Assembly: GCA_013398615.1 (NCBI GenBank)
Contig: VZSR01003803.1
Coordinates: forward strand, 8,291,836-8,355,835
Direction of reading: 5' to 3'
Length of the DNA: 64,000 nucleotides
Source: Brachypodius melanocephalos
Lineage: Eukaryota; Chordata; Aves; Passeriformes; Pycnonotidae
Below, one piece after another: positions 25,071 to 38,300 of the stretch. Each line of letters begins with the position of its first letter. Position 1 is the stretch's first letter. The notes under the pieces were generated by a model. The model was not told the DNA's origin, did not search any database, and saw only the letters and a list, made by a program, of their open reading frames with translations. The position numbers and the translations under genes are program-made.

Positions 25071-25376
25071 AGGGACAGGCACTGATCCCTCTTCTCTGGT
25101 GACCAGTGACAGGACCCGAGGGAATGGCCTGAAGCTGAGTCAGGGAAGGTTTAGGTTGGATATCAGGAAAATGTTCTTTACCCAGAGGGGAGTTGGGCAC
25201 TGAACAGGCTCCCCAGGGCAGTGGTCCCAGCATCAATCCTGACAGAGTTCAAGGAGCATTTGGACAATGATCTCAGGTACAGGGTGTGAGTCCTGGGATG
25301 TCCAGTGCAGGGCCAGGAGCTGGGCTTTGCTGATCCTGGTGGCTCCCTTTCCAGCTCAGGACATTCTATGATTTCA
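25071..25376 (+). mobile_element. CR1 LINE, 5'-truncated 3' end
   Basis: A well-preserved avian CR1 3' segment: 'aggcactgatccct', GTGACCAGTGACAGGACCC, GGTTGGATATCAGGAAAA, CAGGCTCCCCAGGG, 'gacagagttcaaggagcatttgg', then 'acattctatgattt' as the end. It covers the last codons of ORF2 and the 3' UTR. It is one of the less diverged copies in the window. Confidence 0.93.
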
Positions 25377-28300
25377 CAGTGGCACACTGGAAGTCTCTTC
25401 TTAAAGCAAATACCTGAACTCTGTGTCTGTGTATACACATAATATTTATATCTGTGTGTTTCAACATATGGCAATATTATACATTAAATCTACACCTACT
25501 TCTCATGGCTTTTGATTTTTCACAATATGAAGAAGTTTTGATGTTCTATTTTTGTATTTCTGTTTCATTTTTGTGACTTTTTTCCAGTCTCAGGATTTTG
25601 TTCAGTATGTCAATCTGTCAGTTTCCACAAAAAGATGTGTTTTGTGAACCTGTAAAATTGCAAACTAAACCTCTGAAGTTTTTCAAATAATTACAGGCAC
25701 TGTCTCTTTTTTCTGCCTTCTATTAGATGTGTTTTGGATTTTATTTGACACTTTTTGTTTCAGTATTGGGACCCATAATGTTCCAACATATATTCCAGTC
25801 CTTACTCTGCAATAATTCTATGCATCAGTTTCCATATCACAAAACCTTCAAACATCTAAAGAGACGCAGTAATTTTCCAAAAACTATATGCTTTACTAAA
25901 GGTTTTTATATAACGTGGAACTCTTTGAAATACACAGCACAGGATTTTCTATTCCCAAAAATTTGTTTGTTAGAAACAGTACGACTTTTGGTAAGATACC
26001 TACATCCAGTTTCAGTCTAGGAAATTCTAGATTCAGTCTTCATTTTTAGCACATTTCAGAATTTACATGTGCTGAGAAAAGATTCAGTGATAACTCTCAG
26101 AATATTCTGGCATAACAGGATGGTGTAGCCAGGGAAATATGACCATGTAAGCAACTAGCCAGGCTGATTGCAGATAAGCAGCTGCTCTTGACACTAAGCA
26201 GATTAAAATAATTATGGGATATGCGCGTCTCAGTTAAAGAATTGAATTCTGTGTACAACAATGTCTGTTGTAACTGCTTACATACCTTTCACCTTCCATT
26301 CAGTATGAATATACTTTATGTTGTGGGATTCAAGAATTTTGACTTGTTGCATTTGGTCTGGGTCACAAAGAGTGGTGCTTCTCAACTGGGAGAAACCTTC
26401 CCAGAAAAAAATACACCAAGAGCTACTTGTTCCTGGGAGGGAACACCATAATGATCTTGCTGTGACTGGAATCCAAACTCTCAAATGAAGACTCTTCACA
26501 CAGAAAGGCAGAAAATGTTCTGTGAAAGAAAGGCAGAGCACAGCCAGCAGCAAGCTGGGTCTGCTGTGGTCCTTTTATGGCAGAATCCAACAGGAGACTG
26601 ACAGGACCCAGCTAGAAGTGTAGGATGAGGCCATCAGTGCACAGTAATAGCATTATTCCAGCTTGTGAAGAACTACACAAATAAAAATTTTTACAATAGC
26701 TAATTCATGTTAAGATTCATCTTACAAGGCTTATTTAAAATAGAGATAAACTGGACAAAGAAAACCTGCCAGCTTTTTCATTTCCAAGTGATATTTAATA
26801 ACAGAAAGTTGTTTATTTCTTTGGGTGAATCTCTACTTCTTTTGTGCTGTCTGACAGGAAAATGGTTGATTTTCTCAGTCTTTCGCCAGCTCTTGGATAT
26901 TTAAAATTTTCTTGCTTTATAGTGCTCAAATCATTAAACTCTGAATCATATTATCTACAGTCATCTGGGATTCTGGGAGGCAACTAATGAAAAATTGAGC
27001 AGTCTTGGGAGTGTCTTCAGTGAGCTTGGTCTCCAAAACAATTGGTCTCTTGTTCAAAGCTTTTGGGTTCAAGATAATATGAATTTTCCTATGCCAAAAT
27101 TTGAGATCTTTTTACAAGGTTGGCAGTTCCAAAAATTTGATCCACTTGAGCTATTACAAATAGATATTGTTCAGTAATAACATTTGCAGTAAATAATGAA
27201 GAACTACTCCTTTATTTCCACTTTTTTTTTTCCATTCTTTTTTCTTTCAATATTTGAGACATGAGAAATTAGGAAGAGGACATTAAATAATAACATATTA
27301 TCAGAGTGTTATTCCTTCATCTCTCACCAAAATTATCACATTGGAAATTCTTAGGGGGTTCCACGTTTTATCAACATGATTCATTGAAAAATATCACAAT
27401 TGAAATATACTGAACAATTTTAAAAGGCATTGTCCTTTACTTGTACACAAATTTTACCACTGGAGGCCAAGAGATATGAAGAATATTAGAAAGTGGAAAA
27501 AAATGGCAAAAAAGTGGCTGCTGTCACAGAATCAGGATGGGATGCATTGTAATTTGTGAAATCTGAAAGTATGGTTTTAACAGCACTACAGAAATAAAAA
27601 ATGTAATTATTTGGGGCAATCTGTGGAGATGCAAATAAATAAAAATTAGAATATATGAAAAATGTCCTAGAAACATTGTACAGATTCCAGAGGAGTGAAC
27701 TACCTCTAACACCCATCTAATCAAAACCACATCTACTGTATTTCTGAACAGAAATAGCAAGATCACTAGCTGAAAATAATTAATTGGGAAAAATCTCTGC
27801 ATAAGTCCCAGTTTTGGAGCAATTATGTCTAGCAGATCACTCAGGAAAACAGGTGTAAACCTGCATTAGTAGGGGATATTTCAGAGTTTTCTTTTTTGCT
27901 AGTGAAGCAAAAGCCATCACACATATTCTGAAGGTTTTCACTATCTAAGAAGAAAAATCCTTGTGATGAGAGGCTATCTAAATTAGACGCAATTCTTCTG
28001 TTTTAGTGATTAATTAAGAAAATGGTATCAAAATACAGATCCCATTAAGAGAAATATGTTTTGGGTTTTTTAATAGAAACAAGCCAGTAAGACCTTGGGA
28101 TATTTAGTCTTCTTGGAAGCTGTAACAGTTTACAGTTACAGCAAGTTCAGGAGTTGTAAGGTTCACCAGCTAAACTGAAAGTAAAATGTTTTTGTTGGGC
28201 TCTAAAAATAGTGTACTAATGACCAACCTGGGTTTTAAAATACTGATATTTATTTTTCGAGTGTCAAAGGTTTTGAACGACACAACAAAACACAACATTC

Positions 28301-30230
28301 CTGAAAGCAATTTTCAGAATGCTGACTCCCATATAAAGCCCAAGAAACAAATCACTTTGTAGGCATACAAATATACTGATGACCACCATTTAATAGACAA
28401 GCATTGCTTTAAGCTTTCAGGTATTTAAAAAGAACTAATATTTGCTGTTCATGTTGGTAAACGCTTTGCAGTGGTTTTTGTGATTATTCTGCATCTATTG
28501 TACCTAATGGCACCACTGTACCTTGTACTCCTCAGCAGCTGTCAGGATAAGATCAGTTCAAACACTTCCCAGCTGCTTTGTGCTCTGCCTGCCTGGACAG
28601 GGAGCACAGCAGAGCTCAGATGAATTCCTGCATTACTCTTGCATTAACCTGGCTTGAGCGCACCACAAAGCATGGATCCCTTTATTATTTTTTGTTATGG
28701 GCAAAGGTAAAAAGTATTGATTTTGAGTGCTGTGTGGGTATTAAAAAATCCTTAAACAACAGAGAAAAGTGTTTATTCTAAAATGCTGCTTTCAATATAA
28801 ATTTGTTGGCCATTTGGATTATATTGGTTGTTGGGGTTTCTCTTCCGAAAGACAATCCAAGTTTTGGCAAGTATTAAATAGCACACACAAAAGTAGTTGT
28901 CTCAAAAACCCAAATTTGTTGGGTTATTTTTGAAGATGCTAACCAGTAAATACACAGTTTTCTTAGTGTTTTATTTCAGAAAAGGTGGAATTTACATTGT
29001 AGGCTATTTAATTAACAAAAAAAATAGATTAAATATACTTGCTTTGAAGAAGAAAAAACCATCATACATATTGTCTGTCAAGCTATTGTAATTGCCACTT
29101 GTTTTCCTTTTCTTCAAATTACCCATTACAAAATATAAATTATGCCCTCACAGAGTTATTCTGGCCATGGTAACAATCTCCATACTGAATGCCAAATCAA
29201 AAGCAAATCATTAGATTAATATTAATGTAAAAATGATGTAACATGAAATTGAACTCACAGTCCCTTTGTTTACATTTCACACATTCATTAGGGTAAAAAA
29301 CCCTTCTCTTTTCTTGCTATATCTACCAACTCTATCTCTTAGTGTACTAAAAAGAAGAAAAAGAAAAACCCTAGCTTTTTGCAATTTATTTTTATGGCAC
29401 AGATTGAAAATCAGCTTTTCTGAACAATAACAACAAAAATTACACAATGTTGAGAATCTCAACACTCAAGTGTTTTCCATGAACTTAAAATTTGTTTACA
29501 TCATTCTCTTTGATTTGTTTTGTGGGATAGCTTTGAGTAAGCATGGAATCAAACAATGAGGACTACATAACTTCAGGAAACACTAGATGAATAAAACAAT
29601 ATATTTCCTTCATGATTACAGGTAAAACCATATTTTGTGAGACAATAACTGCCCTCAAGTCATGATAAGTTCCAGTATGCAACTAATTGCAATGCAAGGA
29701 TCAAATGAAAAGCAAAATTCAGCCCATAGTATATATATTAATATTATTTTCATTTAAGAAGACAGTATCTTCTTTCTTTAAGTTTTTATTTCATGAACTT
29801 TAAAGGATGGCAACCAATACCTATCCTTTTTGAAAACTATAATTAGTTTTCAAACACATGGACCTTGAGATGACAAAAAGTCAGGAAATAGGTTGGAAAA
29901 TTTTCAAGATACTACAAGAACATTAAATCCCTGATTCTGTTAAAAGTAAATAATATTCTAGGTTCTCTTAAGGTCACTGGCCATTACTGTATTCCCATGT
30001 CTCCACTTTTTCATGTAGAAAATAATTTTTAAAGTGGCTTAGATGAGGACCAAGTGGCTTATGGCAGAGATATAAATTAAATATGTTACATTTATTTTAA
30101 ACAAAAAAAAAAAGACAAAAAAACCCCAACAAACCAAAGCCAAAACAACAAAAATAAAATCAAGTTTTTGAAAAACAGAAATTTTGGCAGCAAGTTTGAT
30201 ATTTTCCATTAAAGATTTTGAAGGCATGGT
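25377..30230. other. Unassigned AT-rich DNA
   Basis: No gene recognised in 4.8 kb. An A/C-rich tract lies at its right end (30100-30160). The segments 26340-26640 and 28540-28690 are richer in GC than their surroundings, but I cannot assign them. Confidence 0.5.
30100..30160. repeat. A/C-rich low-complexity tract
   Basis: A runs with CC and CCCC interruptions. Confidence 0.8.
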
Positions 30231-30682
30231 ACCAATATATTCAGCGTTGGGTCCCCAGTATAGGAAAAACATTGATGAACTGGAGGGAGGTCAGGGGACA
30301 CCATGGAGACCATGAGGGCTGGAGCACTTTTTGAGTGAGGAGAGGGTAGGGGAGCTGGGCTTTGTCAGCCAGGAGCAGGATGGCTTTAGACAACACAGCC
30401 ACAGCCCCCAGTAACGTCCTGTGAGTAAGCAAGGTGTCAGATCCATGCTGTTCACAGAAGACAACGGGTACAAGTGTGCACATGAGTGGTTCAGAGTGGC
30501 TATGCAGAGAAGATTGCCTCCCATGAGAAGGGCCAAGCCATGGCACAGATTGCTAAGGGAGGTAGTGCAGTGTCTCCATCATTCAAGATTTTCAGGATAT
30601 AATGTAATTCCAGCTGGCCTAAGCCCACAGCAGACCCTGCTCTGAGCAGGAGCTCGATTTCCCGAGAACTCTTCCTGCCTCA
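30231..30682 (+). mobile_element. CR1 LINE, 3' end with ORF2 C-terminus
   Basis: The segment starts within the RT thumb ('gggtccccagtataggaaaaacattga', GGCTGGAGCAC, 'gaggagagggtaggggagctgggct'). It continues through 'aacgggtacaagtg' and 'acagattgctaagggaggtagtgcagtgtctccatc' to 'gaccctgctctgagcaggagct', in the order of an avian CR1. Divergence is moderate. The extreme 3' repeat is not clear. Confidence 0.88.
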
Positions 30683-31519
30683 GCTGTACAGTGAGCTTAC
30701 TGAGCAAACAGGTATCTTTTCAAAGTATAAAGTATCCAGAAGTGCAGGAAAAATACTATAAAATAAATCAGTCAGGGCAATCCTTACAACAAAATACAAA
30801 TAAATTATGTAGGTATTTCCTGCTTTTCTTGATCAAGTCCACAATCTGTTTTTCTTAACAGATTTCAAAGCAAGGCGTGTTTTCATCTTCAATAAGAGTG
30901 AAGAGGTGGCTCCTTTCAAAGGAGTATGGAACATCCCTGGACATGACCCTTACTCTGTTCACATTAATAGCTCTCTGGAGCTATCCCTTTGCACAAGCAT
31001 TTCCTGGTCTCATTAACCCTTACGTCTGTGAAACTAATTGAACAAGAAGACTTATGGCCTTGTTCAAAGCTGATTTTTTTTCTTCTCACTAAATGGTATG
31101 GCATCAGTATCAAGAGTAATGTAATGCCAGTTGATTGATCTTTTCTGCAGAAGAAAGAATTATGTGGGAATCTAAGGAAGAAAAACCTCACTTCTATTCT
31201 TATTTAATAAAGCTTGAAATTGAGCCTGAGGATGAGCAGATGAATTTATGTTGTTGATATCTGAAAGCAATGACTTCTATAAAGCTTACAATGAATAACA
31301 GGTGTTATTTGGAAGAAGGAACAGGAGGTGAAGTTTAATACAAGAATGCTAATTACTCTCAACACTGTTCAAATATAAACAGTTTTAGTTTCCCTCTTTA
31401 TCACAAATAGAAACTATTTGATAAATGTCTTAAACATGTTACTCGGATAAGTTGTCTATTTAGACTTCAATGTCTCCACATTTTTTTCTTTTCATTCATC
31501 TTTCCATTTATTTCAGAAA
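30683..31519. other. Unassigned DNA between two CR1 3' ends
   Basis: AT-rich sequence with no recognised feature. The CR1 copies on each side point towards each other. Confidence 0.55.
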
Positions 31520-32262
31520 ACACTTCATTATATCGTTGAATATGCTGGGATCAACCAGGATCATTGGGTTGGATTCCACTTAGGACAACCTAAAAGTTAA
31601 GCTACATATGCTAAGAGTGTTCAAATTCTTCTGAAACACTGACAGGTAGGGACAGGGCCATGGATCCTTCCCTGGGGAAATTTTTCCTGTGCTGGACCAT
31701 CTTCTCAGTGAAGATATTTTCCAGATATCCAATCTGGACTTCCCCTGACACAGACTTAAGACATTGCTCACCTCCTATCACGGGACAGCAGAGCAGCACT
31801 TCCCTCTTCCCTCCACCTCATTAGCAAGTGGTAGGCAGCATAGAGGTGAGCTCTCAGTTTCCCCTGAGCTGAACAAACCTGTATCCTCAGCCTCTACTCC
31901 TAAATTACACCTTCTTGTCCTTTGTCTATCTTCCTTGACCTGTTTTGGACACAAACTAATATTTTTTATAGCCCCAAACAAATGTGAGGCTGCAGCAGTG
32001 CTGAGTAGTGGAGCAGTCTCCCCTTTCCACCAGGTAGCTCTACTGTACCTCATGCACCCCAGGACACTGACAGCTCATTTGGGCACTGCCAGGGCACATT
32101 GTTGGTTCATGCTGAGCTCCCCATCAACCACATCCCCCAGATCTCTTCCTGAAGAGCTGTGCTCCAGCCACTTGTTCCCCCACAGTCTGCAGGTACATCC
32201 AGGGTTATACTTTCCCAGGTGCAGAATCTGATATTTGTCCTTAATTCATGCCACTGAAGGTG
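31520..32262 (-). mobile_element. CR1 LINE, 5'-truncated, minus strand
   Basis: On the minus strand the order is RT thumb (about 32262-31990), the 'ctgagga...' region matching 'gctgaacaaacc...cctcagcctct' on plus at 31866-31894, then the 3' UTR. The 3' UTR includes GTGTCAGGGGAAGTCCAGATTGGATATCTGGAAAATA (read in pieces at 31755-31700), 'gaatttgaacactctta', and an end near 31520-31560 ('gatcctggttgatcccagcatattcaacgatat'). The end corresponds to the usual CR1 terminus in mutated form. A 155-residue plus-strand frame is antisense to this element. Confidence 0.88.
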
Positions 32263-34273
32263 TAGATATGCTCACACATAACCTCAAACACCTGTGTAAG
32301 CACTTTGTGATGACATGTGCCAAAGAACCTTTTATCTGTTCCATCAAAAGCTTTTTTATAGAAAACAGTTCTCACCCAGCATCCTTTCCAACAGCTCACC
32401 CCACTGATTTTGCTTTTCCCCATTTTACAGATCTAGCTTTTGTTAGAAACTGAAAGAAAAACAAAACACTATAATAAGAAAGGAATAAGGTTAGGAAATT
32501 ATACCAAAAATATTGCTTTTTTTAATACAAGAGAATGATGCATGAGGATTGCCATTTTCTGCTATACCATTCTGCTTCAAACAGAGGAATGAGAAAAGCA
32601 TTGGAATTCTGCAGGGAGGAGTCTTGGACTGTTATTCAAGGGAGGCAAAAAATGCAGGAGGAGATGATGTATGTATGAAAAACTACAGGTAGGCTAGCAA
32701 AAGTGGTACAAATATTTCTATTTGCTCTTTCAGATGATGAAAAAAAGAGAAACATTTCACTTAGTACAGCCCTCTGTGTTTTCCCCCCTGTCTTAATCTG
32801 GCCTATAATTAACAGGAAGAATAGTTTCTACCATCCAGAGATCTTTGTAGCAACAACAAAAAAATAAAAATTTAATGTTTATAAATTATTTAAAAATCAC
32901 AATTTCTACCAGATACTGGTAACTGACAGGAATCAGGAAAAAATTAAATTTTCCAAATATGATAACACCAGACACCATTCTCGATAAGCTCTGTGGTTTT
33001 ATGTCGTCCATTAGATTCCTATGCCACTGAGCAATTTCAGAAAATGCCTGTTACAGACAATTAGAGGCCAATCACCACCAGGAAGCATCTCCTTTCTAAC
33101 TCCTGTTCCATTTTAACTCCTGAAGAATTGTGATTCTTCTTTCAAAAGCACTAAATCCTAATAGAATTCTTCTTCTAATTCACATGCATTCCCCACCTTT
33201 GTTTGATTTCCATCTATCTCTCGTCCTGTCTATATCCTGTGGTAATGATCTCTATAGGTATGTCTTAGTTTGTTGAAAATAATTTGTTTCATTTGGATTT
33301 TTTTTTTCTATTTTATTGTCTGCCTCCTTATTTCTGATTTGTAGTAAAGGGCACCTTCCATTTCTTTGACAATATATTGCTTCACATATGTGCCTCCCTT
33401 ATTTGTGCTCAATTGACTAGCTTCAGAAAGCTAGCTATGAAGAGTCTTTAGATTCCAACTTTCAATCCTTATATTTCAACAGCTTTCATACTTGTGTACA
33501 ATTTTACATTCTTCACAAACAATGGGGAAGGCACTTTTTATGGGATAAAATATGTTTGATTAAAAACAAATCTCAGCTTTTGATGAAAAATAACTACAAT
33601 ATTATTCTAAAACATGTTCTCGTTATTGTTTTATAGGTACGTGTATTTATACATGTGTATAAATTTATAAATTTCTTGCATAGTTTCATTCTTTGGATGA
33701 TTATCTCGCATTTTCTAATGCAACTATATCAGAAACTTATCAGTACATGTTCAGGTTCTAGCACAATGGGCCTATATGCTACTTAAAGTTCCCAAACACT
33801 CTGAAAATATTAATTACCTGTTGCTGTGATTGGTCCTAGTTCTTCACACTGTAAAATTAAAAATCTTAGAACGTAATGAGATATTATAATCTATCATAAC
33901 TTTGTTGTACTGTAAAAGAAGACATGAAGAATTCTACTGTTTAAGAAAATATGGCATTTTCTTGTAAAATCTTCAAGAAACAGTAATAAAAAAAAAACAA
34001 GAAAGGGAAGTATATGGGAAAAATGTGGTTGATATTGATATTGCTTATTTCTGCACACTGAATTGTAAAAAAATGTTCAAGAACTGCTGCTCTTTGAAAA
34101 AATATGACCTCCTGTAATATTGCCAGAGTCAGACAGACCTTTAGTGAACTTCTGAGCAAATAATCATCATGTGAGTTGAAAGTGCCTAAGGTCAGTTTTA
34201 ACTGAAGCACCAAATTTCTGTAGAATTTCAAGTGAGGTTAGAAGAATAAATTCAGAATACAAATACTGTAACT
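32263..34273. other. Unassigned AT-rich DNA
   Basis: No gene or repeat recognised. The first 180 bases may be a further decayed part of the preceding CR1. Confidence 0.5.
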
Positions 34274-34300
34274 GACACCTCTCTGCTAGAGAGAGGTGTC
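34274..34300. other. Perfect 11-bp hairpin
   Basis: GACACCTCTCT (34274-34284), loop GCTAG, AGAGAGGTGTC (34290-34300), with no mismatch. It is directly followed by a pyrimidine tract. Confidence 0.9.
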
Positions 34301-34362
34301 TTTTCTCCTTCCCCCCCTCCTTCCCCCCTCCTGCCCTTCTATCTTCCTCTTTACTCTTCTCC
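34301..34362. repeat. Pyrimidine tract with minus-strand G4 motif
   Basis: The 62-base stretch is almost entirely C and T. C7 (34311-34317), C6 (34323-34328) and C3 (34334-34336), with five-base spacers, satisfy a four-tract G-quadruplex pattern on the minus strand if the C7 run supplies two tracts. Confidence 0.8.
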
Positions 34363-35274
34363 TTATTTTGAACATACATATTTAGGTTGCATAGTGGCAG
34401 GTTTCCAGGCAAAGAAGAAACTCAAGGGGGAAAATTTATTCATCAATTAATTGCAGTAGGAATACTATATAGTACCCGTTCTTAAATTCAAAGGCAAGAA
34501 AGTCGTTATCTGTGAAGAGAAAAAGTAAAAATATGCTGAGCATGCCTCTCCAAGTTAATTATCTTGGTTACATCTACAACCTTGCACATTTGTATGCTCA
34601 CCTTGTCATTCTGTAGAATCTGAACCCCTGATATTGAACAGCAGGTGCAGGGGGAAAGTATAAAAGAAAGTTAAATCAAAGATAGGATTGAGTGTCTTGT
34701 AGTGATGCCACTAGGAAAACAGGAGATCTAAAGTCGGCTCTTGATTTCGCTGCGTGTGCAAGTCCCATTTCCTTCTGCTAGTCTTTCTCCTTACCCATAA
34801 AACACTGATGATACTTTACTTTATTCAAACTTTTTTTTTTTTTAAATCAGTTTGTCACTTGGTCTATGAACTTTTAGGGGGGGAGAGATGTGTCTTACTG
34901 GAGGCTTATGTGGAACTGAGCACAAAGGGAATTGTCAGCTGAGAATTCTCAGCTCTAGCAGAATACTGAAAAGCTATAACAGGCAAAGCAGAATAAAGAT
35001 GTTTTTACTTCAAGTATCAAGTACAGACAGGTGTAATATCACTGAATTTAAATGGGCAACTGAAGGGAGAATAGCAATCAACACAACAGTAACCACTTAT
35101 CTTTCAGAGAGCTTTAAAACAGAGAAAGTGATAGAAAGATCTTACAGCTATTATATACTTCTGATTTTATTTCCTAAACCTGAATGTCAGCTGTTAATGG
35201 ATTTCAATTTGATTTTAGTTGTGTGATGTATTTCATATTTCCACGTTTATGGTTTTCCCTTTCCTATATGTATT
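34363..35274. other. Unassigned DNA
   Basis: AT-rich, with a G7 run at about 34877. The 112-residue open frame at 34888-35226 has no recognisable homology or splice context. Confidence 0.5.
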
Positions 35275-35346
35275 GATGTGTGTACCTATATGCATGCATA
35301 CATCCAAATTCATATAATATATACACGTGTATATATACATATACAT
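35275..35346. repeat. Alternating purine/pyrimidine AT/GT-rich tract with 20-bp palindrome
   Basis: A perfect 20-base palindrome centred on CACGTG lies at 35317-35336, and TATGCATGCATA at 35289-35300 is also palindromic. The tract could form a cruciform or Z-DNA. Confidence 0.8.
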
Positions 35347-38300
35347 TCACATTTAACACTGAAGTATGTTTCTGTCTAGAAACAGAGGCATTTCTTTTTA
35401 ATTTCTTAATGAGGACACATTATATGTGATGGAATTAAAGTGGTGGATCTGAATAATCTGCCTGCAGATGTGTTGAAAGGCCAGCAAATTCATAACTGCA
35501 TTTGACTTGTTTTTTTGAGGTCTGTTAAATAAGTTCAGTGGGACAAAGCTTTAGACTGACTCATTATGTAAGAAAGACATGGTGCATTAGGAGTAGCCTG
35601 CAAAATGTCAAATGCTGGTTTCTTTTAGCTGATAAAAGTTAAAAGACAGAAACAAATTTTCCAAGCCTTCTAGAAAAGGGGAAAATATGCCAGCACAGTA
35701 CTGCTGCATGAAAAATTGTTATTCAATAGGCAGCTTCATAGGCAGCATAGGGTTAATAAAGCTTAAGTTTTATATGGCTACAGCTGCCTTTAAATTTTGT
35801 AAGGTACCTACAAGGTAATTCCAACATAAAAATAAATAGGTCTTATAAAAATTATCTGTTAAAAATTTCATTCTGTGTTAAAACTTACTGACACAGAAAT
35901 ATGAAACTTTCATATCAAAAGTGCATTTAAACTTTGATTTTTCTGTAATTCAATATTTTCTAGTAAAGGAATGACCCTATTAATAAAATTAATGCTGCTA
36001 ATGGCAGCAACCATTGGATTCAATGATTGCCAGCTTTCTTGGCTTCTTTTTCTACTTCTTTTTCTGGTTTGGGGAAGCTGAGGAGTATGTCTGAGGTACA
36101 TCTAGAACTGAACACAGAGAAATCCCAACTATTTCTAATCAGAAACCAGCTCTAGTGTTGGGATTGAGTTTGCAGCTTCCAGTTGTGAATTTTGATTAAT
36201 TTTGATTTTTCCCTTCAGTGAATGCAGTTGATAATATCCTCATGTTGTGAACAGTGCCTACACGCTTAATGTGGTACATGAGAATTCCCTTTCATGTCAA
36301 ATTCAGCCAGTTCAGATCTGTGCAAATGAACACATGAATAGCACTTACAGGAGAAAAAACCACGAATCATAAAGGACTGAAAAGGTAATTAATTTTCACA
36401 TCTTTTTATCTAAGGAAAAAATATTACTATAGTACTCATTCTGCTAAAGCCTTTATTGGGGTTTAAGCAATGTTCATAGTTTTTGTGCTGTACCTTGTTA
36501 TCCTGAACAAGATATCCTGAGTATCTGAATTGCTGACAGCAAATGAACTGCGTGACCCCAAAGGTCACCTGCCAATTGTTGGGTTGTTTTTTAAAAAAAA
36601 CCCTTCTCGATTTGGTCTGCATTTTTTGAGCAGACCTTTGGTAATCTCAGTGCAGACATGTTTTAAGTACAATCCCCAGTACTGGGTTGGGAATAATGCC
36701 CTGTGCTCTGCACAGGCAGGCCTGTAAAAACACGCCTGGAGCAAGTAATTCATCCAGGTAAAACCAAAACAAAATACTCCATTTTTTCCAAATACTTTTT
36801 TGCTTTTTTATAAAAATTGAAGGACAAAATGAATAAATCCCTTTGATATTTTGCAACTTCTTTTACTTTTTCAAGTTTTTGGTAGTTTCTTCCCCCTAAT
36901 TTAAGCAGCCCTGTAAATAGACATATTTGTAATGCTGTTGTTGTTTTTCACTGGAGTTTTCTTCATCTCCAAAACTTTTCTGTTTAGTTTACCAAGATGC
37001 AAAAATTTTCCTTAATCAACTTGAAATTCTCCTTCTCTTCCTGCATGCCTTAGTGTGTTTTTATACTAAAACTTTATTAAATACACTCTGATTAACATTT
37101 TGACAAAAAACATAAATATACATACCCCCATAGCATTTTGATTTAAATACTGTTCTCAGAAGCATTGATTTTACTGTTTAAAAATTGAAAGGTAGGTTCC
37201 AAGATGAAGTAGGTCTTGCACCCTGATAAAACAAAAGTTACAGTACCCACCCCAGATCAGGTGGCATTCTGGACTCTCTCATTGCAGTCCCAGGTCCCAA
37301 CCCCCATTAACACTTTCTCCTTTTCCCACTTTCTCCTGAATTATGGGATTTCAGCTCTTAGAGAGCCTGGAAGTATCTGGAAAGAACATTAACCAACTTC
37401 AAAGAGCAAGAGAGAGACCTATAAGTATTGCAGAGAACTGATTTATTAAAAAACCTGTGTAACAAACTTAGAGCAACAACACACTTGGTGGTGCAGAAGT
37501 TTTAATAAACTGCAGAAGCAGTCTCATCCCCTCCTGCAAGCTGGGTAGCATCTGGCAGAAAGGTTTCACAAGTGGAGAAATACTTGATGTGGCTCTATTC
37601 AGGTGTTACCCAGAGATGTGCAGGACTGCAGAATTTGGCATCGTCAATGAGATTTTCAAATAGTGGGCTTTGGCAAGGTCACAATTTGAGATCCTGCTAT
37701 TACACAAATAAGTTTTCATTGTGCTCTAGAAAGCTTTTTCTTTTTCCAAAAGTGTTGACCATCTCTTCCTGTCTCACATGAAGAGCATTGAGTTAACAAA
37801 GGATGATAGAAAGGCTGAAGAGAATATGACAGTTTAACAGAAGCCTTGGAAGGAAGTCACAGGATAATTTAATAGTTGTTCTCTTTAATGGGCTTTGTAG
37901 AAGATATCCATTTATTTATACTTTAAACACTGAATGAGGTTTTTTTCCCTGTCTTGAAAAGCTGTGTCTGAGAACGGCCAAGGTTGAAATATTTTAAGGA
38001 GAAAAAGAATGCAATTTATAATAAACCTCAAAATTGCAGTAGGTATAAAGGATACTCAGTCTGGAAGATAAGTTTTGGCATATAATAATTTTAATCAAGA
38101 ATTTTGGTGTATAATCCATTTTAACATGCAATGACCACATGAATAAGGTAGAAAAAGATCTATATGAGAACTAGATGTAGTGTGTTTTTCCCTTCATCTG
38201 AAATCACTATAGACAGAAGATATTTGACCATTGTGCAGTGGATAATGTGCAGGACAGGGGGAGGACAGAAAATTGGAGATAGGTGAGGAGGGAAAAAGGA

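Noticed and set aside
31764..32231. 155-codon open frame on plus
   Set aside because: Antisense of the minus-strand CR1.
34888..35226. 112-codon plus-strand frame
   Set aside because: No family resemblance, and no clear splice or promoter context.
36552..36568. GTGACC/GGTCAC inverted pair as hormone response element
   Set aside because: Spacing and sequence are not distinctive, and there is no supporting context.
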